NCBI GenBank assembly: GCA_036654795.1
Contig: JAVVRI010000038.1
Coordinates: forward strand, 1 to 19,866
Reading direction: 5' to 3'
Source of the DNA: JAVVRI01 sp036654795
Lineage (GTDB): Bacteria; Bacteroidota; Bacteroidia; Bacteroidales; Tannerellaceae
DNA: 19,866 nucleotides
Positions 7,935-14,603 of the stretch are shown piece by piece. Position numbers and translations under genes: made by a program. The stretch's first letter is position 1. Every line of letters begins with the position of its first letter. Under the pieces are notes generated by a model, which saw only the letters and a program-made list of their open reading frames with translations, did no database searches and was not told the origin of the DNA.

Positions 7935-7953
7935 ATTGAAGAAAGGAAAATCT

Positions 7954-8574
7954 ATGAGATTACTTGCAAATATAACATCCATCCTATTCCATCCGTTGCT
8001 GATGATCACCTACGGCTTTGTGTTGGCGATGGCTTTTACCTATCTGGCCATCTTCCCGTTTAATGTGAAGTTGCTGCTGGTAGGGATGACGTTTTTCTTG
8101 ACGGCCTTTGTGCCGGGTGGGCTGATCATGCTGTTGGTAAAGAACGGAGCGGCTACCGATCTGGAGCTGTCCAATCGGAGGGAGCGGGCGGTGCCTTATC
8201 TGATCTTTGTAGCCTCCATTATGATTTGCGGCATCTTTCTGTATAAGATGATGATGCCCTTCTGGCTGCTAGCCATACTAGGGGGAGCTGCTTTGGCTTT
8301 GCTGTTGGCGCTCTGCATCAACTTCTTTTGGAAGATCAGCGCCCATACGATTGGTATTGGCGGCTTGCTGGGCGGCATCATGGGGATTGCTCGCGTACAC
8401 ATGGTTAACCCCTACTGGGCGTTTATTATTGTGTTGATTATTGCGGGTGCCGTGGGCACTTCGCGTATCTTTTTAAAAAGACATACACCTATGCAGGTTT
8501 ATGCTGGGTTTAGTCTGGGATTTATATGTACCTTTGTAGTCTCATTATTGAGTTATATATATTTATTCATCTAA
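7954..8574 (+). CDS. PAP2-like integral membrane protein with degenerate motifs
   Basis: A 206-residue, very hydrophobic protein with about six membrane helices. It carries eroded versions of the PAP2 phosphatase signature: NRRERAVPY (74-82) in the place of K-x6-RP, S129-A-H131 in the place of PSGH, and S170-R171-x5-H177 in the place of SR-x5-H. The aspartate usually found four residues after that last histidine is Gln181 in xxxxQV. The protein may be a divergent lipid-phosphate phosphatase or a non-catalytic relative. The upstream in-frame ATG at 7861 lies inside rpoN and would add a polar, unlikely N-terminus. ATG 7954 follows GAAAGGAAAA and starts a normal membrane protein. It sits 19 bases after rpoN and 16 bases before gcvH, consistent with one transcript. 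Confidence 0.7.
   Translation: MRLLANITSILFHPLLMITYGFVLAMAFTYLAIFPFNVKLLLVGMTFFLTAFVPGGLIMLLVKNGAATDLELSNRRERAVPYLIFVASIMICGIFLYKMMMPFWLLAILGGAALALLLALCINFFWKISAHTIGIGGLLGGIMGIARVHMVNPYWAFIIVLIIAGAVGTSRIFLKRHTPMQVYAGFSLGFICTFVVSLLSYIYLFI
8529..8536 (+). promoter_or_regulatory. Weak candidate -7 box before gcvH
   Basis: TACCTTTG matches TAnnTTTG and lies 54 bases before the gcvH start, inside the end of the PAP2-like gene. No TTTG is found at -33 spacing, so a chance match is quite possible. Confidence 0.25.
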
Positions 8575-8590
8575 TAAAAACACTAAAAGT

Positions 8591-8971
8591 ATGAATTTTC
8601 CTGCAGAATTAAAGTACACAAAGGATCACGAGTGGGTCCGTGTAGAAGGCGATGTTGCGTATGTAGGCATTACGGACTATGCACAAAGCGAACTGGGTGA
8701 AATCGTTTATGTAGACATCACTACCGAAGGCGAGACGATCGCTCAAGAAGAGGTGTTTGGCACAATCGAAGCCGTTAAGACTGTTTCCGATTTGTTTATG
8801 CCTATTTCAGGTGATGTGTTGGAAGTAAATGCAGAACTGGAAGACAAGCCTGAGTTGGTTAATGCAGAACCGTATGGTGCTGGTTGGTTGGTTAAGGTAT
8901 CCGTTGCTGACGCTGCCGAAGTGGGTAAACTGCTTTCTGCTGCTGAATACGAGCAATTAATTGCAAAATAA
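8591..8971 (+). CDS. gcvH: Glycine cleavage system H protein
   Basis: A 126-residue lipoyl carrier that shuttles the aminomethyl group between the P, T and L proteins of the glycine cleavage system in the cytoplasm. The family start (YTKDHEWVR, residues 9-17) and the lipoylation site are clear: Lys63 in GTIEAVKTVSDL. The C-terminal ...GWLVKVSVAD segment and total length match the family. The other gcv genes are not in this window, so the system is split in this genome or lies elsewhere. The stop is 4 bases before the purE start, which suggests coupled expression. Glycine cleavage supplies one-carbon units used in purine synthesis, which makes the pairing with purE sensible, though this is inference. 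The start is preceded by an A-rich stretch, not a clear Shine-Dalgarno. Confidence 0.97.
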   Translation: MNFPAELKYTKDHEWVRVEGDVAYVGITDYAQSELGEIVYVDITTEGETIAQEEVFGTIEAVKTVSDLFMPISGDVLEVNAELEDKPELVNAEPYGAGWLVKVSVADAAEVGKLLSAAEYEQLIAK

Positions 8972-8975
8972 GGAA

Positions 8976-9482
8976 ATGACCCCTGTTGTAAGCATTATTA
9001 TGGGTAGCACTTCCGACCTGCCGGTTATGGAAAAGGCTGCCAAGTTGCTGGACGAGATGGAAGTGCCCTTCGAAATCCATGCACTCTCCGCCCATCGCAC
9101 CCCGGCAGAGGTGGAAGCTTTTGCCAAAGGAGCGAAAGGACGTGGCGTCAAAGTAATTATAGCTGCTGCCGGAATGGCGGCGCATCTTTGCGGAGTAATT
9201 GCCTCTATGACAACATTGCCTGTTATTGGTGTGCCCATCAATGCTTCGCTTGACGGAATGGATGCGCTTCTGGCCATTGTGCAGATGCCTCCGGGCATAC
9301 CTGTAGCAACGGTGGGAATCAACGGATCGCTCAATGCTGGGATCCTGGCTGTGCAGATGCTTGCTGTGGGTGACGAGGCGCTTCAGGCGAAGCTCGCTGC
9401 CTATAAGGAAGATCTAAAGAAAAAGATAGTAAAAGCCAACGAGGAATTGGCCAAGGTGTCGTTTAAATACAAAACAAATTAA
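8976..9482 (+). CDS. purE: N5-carboxyaminoimidazole ribonucleotide mutase PurE
   Basis: A 168-residue PurE that converts N5-CAIR to CAIR in de novo purine synthesis. Motifs: phosphate-binding GSTSDLPVM (10-18), the SAHRTP block (38-43, with the conserved His40), AAAGMAAHL, and the C-terminal GINGSLNAGILAVQML. The bacterial class I arrangement is the better match. No purK is visible here. The frame is open from a TTG at 8961 inside gcvH, but ATG 8976, four bases after the gcvH stop and preceded by AATAAGGAA, gives the standard N-terminus. The C-terminal helix is charged and full length. Downstream, a 146-base gap filled with repeats separates it from ispG. Confidence 0.97.
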   Translation: MTPVVSIIMGSTSDLPVMEKAAKLLDEMEVPFEIHALSAHRTPAEVEAFAKGAKGRGVKVIIAAAGMAAHLCGVIASMTTLPVIGVPINASLDGMDALLAIVQMPPGIPVATVGINGSLNAGILAVQMLAVGDEALQAKLAAYKEDLKKKIVKANEELAKVSFKYKTN

Positions 9483-9625
9483 TTGTCGGTTGACGGTTAA
9501 TGATTGACAGTTGACGATTGACAATTGATGATTGAAAGAGGCGCACAGCTTGCTTAATTTATCAATTGTCAGTTGTCCGATTGTTTCTTCTTAATTGTCA
9601 ATTGCCAATTGTCAATTGTCAATTG
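9482..9625. repeat. Inverted array of 7-bp repeats between purE and ispG
   Basis: The left arm, 9482-9537, is eight contiguous heptads such as ATTGACA, GTTGACG and ATTGATG. The right arm, 9562-9625, carries the complementary heptads TCAATTG, TCAGTTG and CCAATTG, with one 8-mer and two diverged heptads in the middle. The arms face each other across a 24-base loop and would fold into one long imperfect hairpin in the purE-ispG mRNA. TTGACAA-type heptads recur in Bacteroides intergenic DNA. The last heptad ends three bases before the ispG ATG. Confidence 0.85.
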
Positions 9626-9628
9626 CAA

Positions 9629-11464
9629 ATGGATTACTTCAATTATCACCGCCGCCGTTCGTCGGTGGTGCATATCGGAAACGTACCTTTGGGAGGAACT
9701 AACCCCATCCGTGTACAATCAATGGCGAACGTATCGACGATGGATACCGATGCGGCTGTACGCCAAGCTATTCGTATGATCGATGCAGGTTCAGAGTATG
9801 TACGCTTTACTGCCCAGGGCGAACGAGAAGCCCGCAACCTTGGCGAGATACGTAAGGAACTGAACGCTGAAGGCTACACCACTCCGCTGGTGGCAGATAT
9901 TCATTTCAATCCGAAAGCAGCCGACATGGCTGCTACACAGGTAGAGAAAGTGCGGATCAATCCCGGCAACTATGTGGACAGGGTGAAGACCTTTAGCCAC
10001 ATGGACTATACGGACGAGGAGTATGCTGCCGAGTTGCAGAAGATACGCGACCGTTTCCGCCCTTTTCTACGCATCTGTAAAGAACACGGTACCGCCATCC
10101 GCATTGGCGTAAACCACGGTTCGCTGTCCGACCGCATTATGAGCCGCTATGGCGACACGCCCGAAGGCATGGTTGCTTCTTGCATGGAGTTTCTGCGCAT
10201 CTGTCGGGGGGATCATTTTCCGGACGTGGTGATTTCAATCAAAGCCTCCAACACCACCGTGATGGTAAAGACCGTCCGCCTGCTGGTGCAGACGATGGAG
10301 GCGGAAGATATGCACTATCCGCTTCACCTAGGCGTAACCGAAGCCGGCGATGGCGAAGATGGGCGTATCAAGAGTGCTGTCGGCATTGGTGCCCTTCTGG
10401 CCGATGGCATAGGGGATACGATCCGCGTCTCGCTTAGCGAAGACCCCGAAGCTGAGCTTCCAGTAGCCCGTAAGTTAGTGAGCTACATCAATGAGCGCCG
10501 CGACCATCGCCCCATTACGGCCGAAACGGCTCCGGGCTATAACCCTATCACAGCCACTCGCCGTCTGAGCCGTGTGGTGGAAGGCATTGGCGGACACTTC
10601 CCTCCGGTTGTCATCTCCGACCGAACGATGGGAGACTTCGAGTTCGACCATACCATCCTGCCGGATTATATCTATATAGGAAAGGAAGATCCGGACAACC
10701 TGCCGGACAGTTTCCGGATGTTGGTGGATGCCCATTTCTGGAAGTTGCGCCCGAATGCTTTCCCTTATTTCCTTGCTTCGGAGATGGAGGAGCTGGCCGA
10801 CTACGACGTGCCGTTAAAATTCATACGTCTTACTTACAACGACTTGTCACAGCGGATGTTGGAGATATTGTCGAAGGACAAAAAGGTCGTCGTTATCCTT
10901 GCTACCCACCATCTGAATGGGGTGGCTTCCGAACGGGCGGCTATGCATAAGTTGCTGGCTGCCGGATGCGACGTGCCGGTCGTTTTACATCAATCTTATC
11001 ACGAAACTGATCTGGAATCTTTGCAGTTAAAGGCGGGAGTAGATTTAGGCACTTTGCTGCTGGACGGCTTTGGAGATGGCGTCTTGCTGCAGAATGAAGG
11101 TTGCGCGGCACAGCTTGTGGATAGCTGTATGTTTGGAATTCTTCAGGCCACCCGTTCTCGCATCAGCAAAACAGAATATATATCTTGTCCCAGCTGTGGA
11201 CGTACCCTCTACGACTTGCAGACGGCTATTGCCCGCATAAAAGAGGCCACTTCCCACTTGAAGGGGCTGAAGATAGGAATCATGGGGTGTATCGTCAATG
11301 GACCCGGCGAGATGGCGGATGCTGACTATGGCTACGTAGGCGCCGGTCGCGGACAAATCAGCCTATATAAAGGAAAAGAGTGCGTCTTGCGCGCCATTCC
11401 GGAGGAAGAGGCCGTGGAGCGACTGGTGCAACTGATTAAAGAAAATGGCGATTGGGTAAACTAA
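9629..11464 (+). CDS. ispG: 4-hydroxy-3-methylbut-2-enyl diphosphate synthase IspG (GcpE)
   Basis: A 611-residue iron-sulfur enzyme of the MEP isoprenoid pathway, converting MEcPP to HMBPP. The N-terminal TIM barrel has the family blocks VQSMANVSTMDT, LVADIHFNP and RINPGNY. The C-terminal cluster domain has Cys520, Cys523 and Cys554, with Glu561 in NGPGE, matching the 4Fe-4S ligand pattern. It is much longer than the roughly 370-residue E. coli enzyme because of an inserted middle domain (about 290-510), the plant/Bacteroidetes/Chlamydia type. The frame is open from 9566, but those first 21 codons lie in the repeat array and read as its translation (NCQLPIVNCQLQ). ATG 9629, starting MDYFNYHRRR, is therefore preferred. 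Probably the last gene of the rpoN-to-ispG run. Confidence 0.95.
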   Translation: MDYFNYHRRRSSVVHIGNVPLGGTNPIRVQSMANVSTMDTDAAVRQAIRMIDAGSEYVRFTAQGEREARNLGEIRKELNAEGYTTPLVADIHFNPKAADMAATQVEKVRINPGNYVDRVKTFSHMDYTDEEYAAELQKIRDRFRPFLRICKEHGTAIRIGVNHGSLSDRIMSRYGDTPEGMVASCMEFLRICRGDHFPDVVISIKASNTTVMVKTVRLLVQTMEAEDMHYPLHLGVTEAGDGEDGRIKSAVGIGALLADGIGDTIRVSLSEDPEAELPVARKLVSYINERRDHRPITAETAPGYNPITATRRLSRVVEGIGGHFPPVVISDRTMGDFEFDHTILPDYIYIGKEDPDNLPDSFRMLVDAHFWKLRPNAFPYFLASEMEELADYDVPLKFIRLTYNDLSQRMLEILSKDKKVVVILATHHLNGVASERAAMHKLLAAGCDVPVVLHQSYHETDLESLQLKAGVDLGTLLLDGFGDGVLLQNEGCAAQLVDSCMFGILQATRSRISKTEYISCPSCGRTLYDLQTAIARIKEATSHLKGLKIGIMGCIVNGPGEMADADYGYVGAGRGQISLYKGKECVLRAIPEEEAVERLVQLIKENGDWVN

Positions 11465-11486
11465 ATTAATTTAAAATAGGCGAACT

Positions 11487-11506
11487 CCTCCGCCTCTGTG
11501 CGGAGG
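11487..11506 (+). terminator. GC-rich hairpin between ispG and dut
   Basis: CCTCCGC (11487-11493) pairs perfectly with GCGGAGG (11500-11506) across a 6-base loop, 22 bases after the ispG stop. A T-rich stretch (AATTTT) comes only about 10 bases later, so it is a poor intrinsic terminator, but the position between transcription units fits. Confidence 0.4.
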
Positions 11507-11523
11507 GCGCGCTGTAATTTTAG

Positions 11524-11531
11524 TATCTTTG
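11524..11531 (+). promoter_or_regulatory. Candidate -7 box for dut
   Basis: TATCTTTG matches the Bacteroides TAnnTTTG consensus, 21 bases before the dut start. The GC-rich hairpin occupies the place where the -33 element should be, so no TTTG partner is seen. Confidence 0.4.
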
Positions 11532-11552
11532 TTCGCTCAACGACAATAAAAT

Positions 11553-11984
11553 ATGGAAGTAAAGATCATTAATACCTCTCATCACCCCCTGCCATCGTAT
11601 GCTACGGCGCTGTCAGCGGGAATGGACATCCGTGCGAATTTAAGCGAACCGGTCGTGTTGAACCCTTTAGAACGTAAACTGATCTCAACAGGTCTGTTTA
11701 TCGCCCTGCCCGAAGGATACGAAGCGCAAATGCGCCCTCGTAGCGGGTTGGCCTTGAAGCATGGCATCACGTTGCTAAACAGTCCCGGCACAATCGATGC
11801 CGATTATCGCGGCGAAATAGGCGTCATTTTGGTTAACCTCTCCGCCAACCCCTTTACCGTGAATGATGGTGAGCGCATCTGTCAGATGGTGATTGCCGCC
11901 TATAGCCAGGTGAAGTGGCAACCGGTCGAGTCGCTGGGCGACACTGAGCGCGGAGCAGGTGGTTTTGGTCATACCGGCAAGTAA
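11553..11984 (+). CDS. dut: dUTP diphosphatase
   Basis: A 143-residue trimeric-type dUTPase that hydrolyses dUTP to dUMP and pyrophosphate, keeping uracil out of DNA and feeding dTMP synthesis. All five family motifs are present in order: AGMDI (22-26), RPRSG (61-65), GTIDADYRGE (79-88, catalytic Asp83), GERICQMVI (106-114) and the C-terminal RGAGGFGHTGK that closes over the active site. In the last motif the residue after GFG is His where Ser is usual, a mild variant. It begins the second plus-strand run. The stop is 25 bases before the TPR gene, and the two may be cotranscribed. Confidence 0.96.
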   Translation: MEVKIINTSHHPLPSYATALSAGMDIRANLSEPVVLNPLERKLISTGLFIALPEGYEAQMRPRSGLALKHGITLLNSPGTIDADYRGEIGVILVNLSANPFTVNDGERICQMVIAAYSQVKWQPVESLGDTERGAGGFGHTGK

Positions 11985-12009
11985 GCAAAACAATTAATAA
12001 AAATCATAG

Positions 12010-13764
12010 ATGTTGAAACAACTGATATATGGCTTTCTGACACTGCTTTTGTTGTTGGATATGCGTCCGGCACAGGCTGCTGACATCCGGAAAGAGAAAC
12101 CTTCGTCCGCTGTAACGCTTTGTGCGGCAGATCAGCGTAAGTTTGATTATTTCTTCTACGAAGGGTTGAACCTGAAGCATGCCGGCAAGTTCGATGCTGC
12201 CTATGACGCCTTCTCCTATTGCTTGGCGATAGACAGTACGGCAGCTCCGCTGCTTTACGAGCTTTCAACCTTTTACGTGCAGTTGGATCGTCCGGACAAG
12301 GCAGTGGATATGCTGAAACGCGCCGTTGCCAGCAGTTCGGACAACTTTACTTACCGGATGGCGTATGCCTCCATTTGCCGTGATCAGGGCATGTTTGGCG
12401 AGGCTGTCAGTGAGTTTGAAGAGCTGGCAAAGAAGTATCCCGACAAGCCGGAACTCAATTACTACTTGGCCGAATCGCTTACGCAGGAGGGGGAAATCCT
12501 TGAAGCCATTCAAGCTTACGACGTTTTGGAGGCAAGCATTGGCATGAACGAATCTCTTTCTTTGCAAAAGTACAAACTATATATGCAGTTGGAGCAGCCG
12601 AATAATGCCTTTAAGGAGATAGAGAAGCTGGCGGACAAGTTCCCGATGCAAGCCCGTTACCGAATCGTACTGGGCGACCTTCACCTCGAAAAGAAAGAGA
12701 TGGCAAAGGCGCTCGAAGCCTATAACCAAGCGCACGTGATTGATCCTGAGAATCCATACTATGTTGTTTCGATGGCAAACTATTACGAAGCTACCGGAAA
12801 CAAGGAGGCTGCCGAGACGCAGATACGTGACGCATTGATCAATGAGAAGTTGGACGTGGAGACAAAGGTCAACATCCTTTCTCGCTACATCCTTCGCCTA
12901 CAACAGACACAGAAGGGCTCGGAGAGTGCCAATATCCTTTTCCAAACGCTATTGGAACAACATCCGGAGGATCTGGATCTGAAGCAAATGTATGGCGGTC
13001 TGCTTGTTGCCCAAAACAAGATGGAGGAGGCGCGCTTCCAATTTCAGCTTGTCACCGAGATGGAACCGGAAAACGCCGGAGCTTGGCAGCAGTTGCTTAA
13101 TATCTCGCTCAAGACAGAAAACATACCCGAACTGATGCGCATCTGCCTGAAGTGCCAAGAGTTGTTCCCGAACGCACCGGAGTATAACTTTTACCTTGGC
13201 ATCGCTTACTACCAGCAGGAGAAGTATCAGGAGGCGCTAGACGCTTATTACGCCGGTCTGAAGAAGATTCCGGCAGAGAATACCGCCCTGATGTCGGACT
13301 TTTACGGACAGATTGGCGACATCTATTATCAGATAAAGAATATGCCGAAAGCCTATGAGTCTTACGACGAGGCGCTCAAGTATAACGACAACAATATTGT
13401 GGTGCTTAATAACTACAGCTACTTTCTTACCTTGGAGAAGAAAGACCTGAAGAAGGCGGAACGCATGAGTGCCCAATGCATCAAGTTGCAGCCCGACAAC
13501 GCGACTTATCTGGATACGTACGCTTGGATATTCTTTATGCAGGCTAATTATACGCTGGCAAAGATCTATATCGAAAGTGCTTTGGAAAAGGACACAACGA
13601 AAAGTTTCGAGTTGATCGATCATTACGGAGACATTCTCTTTATGAACGGTGATAAGGACAAGGCGCTGGAACAATGGAAAAAAGCGAAAGAGATGGGTAA
13701 GAAGAGTGATGTGTTGGAACGTAAGATTGCAGAACAAATCTATATTGAAGAAATAGCAAAATGA
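12010..13764 (+). CDS. Exported TPR-repeat protein
   Basis: A 584-residue protein with a signal peptide (about 1-23, MLKQLIYGFLTLLLLLDMRP then AQA|AD), so periplasmic or membrane-associated. No lipobox is seen. Nearly all of the mature part is helix-turn-helix tetratricopeptide repeat. Typical repeats include FYEGLNLKHAGKFDAAYDAF near residue 50, LLYELSTFYVQLDRPDKAVD near 80, and a clear run from about 390 to 560 (FYLGIAYYQQEKYQEALDAY, then DIYYQIKNMPKAYESYDEAL). TPR arrays bind partner proteins, and no enzymatic domain is visible. The stop codon overlaps the start of the DUF4292 lipoprotein gene as ATGA (13761-13764), so translation is probably coupled. With the EnvC-like gene downstream, this points to an envelope assembly or cell-wall role, which is inference. 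Confidence 0.85.
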   Translation: MLKQLIYGFLTLLLLLDMRPAQAADIRKEKPSSAVTLCAADQRKFDYFFYEGLNLKHAGKFDAAYDAFSYCLAIDSTAAPLLYELSTFYVQLDRPDKAVDMLKRAVASSSDNFTYRMAYASICRDQGMFGEAVSEFEELAKKYPDKPELNYYLAESLTQEGEILEAIQAYDVLEASIGMNESLSLQKYKLYMQLEQPNNAFKEIEKLADKFPMQARYRIVLGDLHLEKKEMAKALEAYNQAHVIDPENPYYVVSMANYYEATGNKEAAETQIRDALINEKLDVETKVNILSRYILRLQQTQKGSESANILFQTLLEQHPEDLDLKQMYGGLLVAQNKMEEARFQFQLVTEMEPENAGAWQQLLNISLKTENIPELMRICLKCQELFPNAPEYNFYLGIAYYQQEKYQEALDAYYAGLKKIPAENTALMSDFYGQIGDIYYQIKNMPKAYESYDEALKYNDNNIVVLNNYSYFLTLEKKDLKKAERMSAQCIKLQPDNATYLDTYAWIFFMQANYTLAKIYIESALEKDTTKSFELIDHYGDILFMNGDKDKALEQWKKAKEMGKKSDVLERKIAEQIYIEEIAK

Positions 13765-14603
13765 GAAGAATAAAAGAATTGGCTACCTCCCTTTTTCTCC
13801 TTTCCCTGATTGTGTTGGGGGGATGTAAATCGACAAAGGTGGCAAAGGTGACGGAGCCGACCGGCAATAAGATGCATAATGAGTTTTTCGACTCCATGAA
13901 GGAGTCTGCTTTCCGCTTTAATACGCTGACAGCAAGTCTGAAAGTGGAACTTAATATGCCTAAGAACAACATGAGTTCGCGTGTGGAGATGAAGATGGTG
14001 CGCGACAGTGCCTTTCAACTTTCCGTGCAACCCTTTCTAGGAATAGAAATGTTTCGTATAGAGATTAGTACAGATAGCGTCAAGGTGATGGATCGGATAA
14101 ACAAACGATATGTCAGCGAAAGCTATGCCGGCCTAAAAGGGCAGACACCCATAGACTTTAACTTTTACAATCTGCAAGCCCTCTTTACTAATCGTCTTTT
14201 CCTTCCCGGCGAACAGGATATTTCCGCCCGCCAGTATAACCGCTTCCTGCTGAAGCAAGAGGGGACAAGGGCTGAAATAAAGGTGAAAGATGTGATGGAA
14301 CTGCTTTATACCTTCGTGGCGGATGGTGAGCAGAAGTTGCTGTCTACCCATATTTCGGATTCTTCAGAGCGCTTTCTGCTAGGGTGGAACTATACAGACT
14401 TCCGGATGGTGGAGAAGCAACCCTTTCCTATGTTGATGGAGACGGAGATCGTGGCGGATGGTGCGCCGGTAGGTGGCATAAACTTTCGCTTTTCGCGTAT
14501 ACAGGTGGATGTGCCGGTAGCGATGGAATTTTCTATTCCTTCTAAATATACCCGGATCACCTTTGCGCAGGTATTAAAAGCATTAACGAACATAACGAAA
14601 TGA
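13761..14603 (+). CDS. DUF4292 lipoprotein
   Basis: A 280-residue lipoprotein. A lipoprotein signal peptide ends in the lipobox LGGC, with Cys22 as the acylated residue. The mature start CKSTKVAK has no acidic residue at +2 and may go to the outer membrane. The body alternates short beta strands (LTASLKVELNMP, SRVEMKMVRDSAFQLSVQPF, FRIEISTDSVKVMDRINKRY), giving a pattern like the open barrel of the LolA/LolB group, and matches what I know of DUF4292 from Bacteroidetes. The resemblance to LolB is structural inference, not seen identity. It overlaps the TPR gene upstream (ATGA at 13761) and the EnvC-like gene downstream (ATGA at 14600), so the three are translated as a unit. Function is unknown. 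Confidence 0.8.
   Translation: MRRIKELATSLFLLSLIVLGGCKSTKVAKVTEPTGNKMHNEFFDSMKESAFRFNTLTASLKVELNMPKNNMSSRVEMKMVRDSAFQLSVQPFLGIEMFRIEISTDSVKVMDRINKRYVSESYAGLKGQTPIDFNFYNLQALFTNRLFLPGEQDISARQYNRFLLKQEGTRAEIKVKDVMELLYTFVADGEQKLLSTHISDSSERFLLGWNYTDFRMVEKQPFPMLMETEIVADGAPVGGINFRFSRIQVDVPVAMEFSIPSKYTRITFAQVLKALTNITK

Noticed and set aside
7861..7953. Longer start for the PAP2-like protein inside rpoN
   Set aside because: It would add 31 mostly polar residues translated from another frame of the conserved rpoN 3' end. ATG 7954 has a ribosome-binding region.
8961..8975. TTG start for purE overlapping gcvH
   Set aside because: The ATG at 8976 gives the standard N-terminus and follows an A/G-rich ribosome-binding region.
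9566..9628. Longer IspG N-terminus starting MSVVRLF
   Set aside because: The added residues are translation of the heptad repeats and match nothing in the family. The normal IspG start is at 9629.
13237..13737. 166-codon open frame antisense to the TPR gene
   Set aside because: It is a shadow of a clear TPR coding region with no recognisable domain and no start signal.
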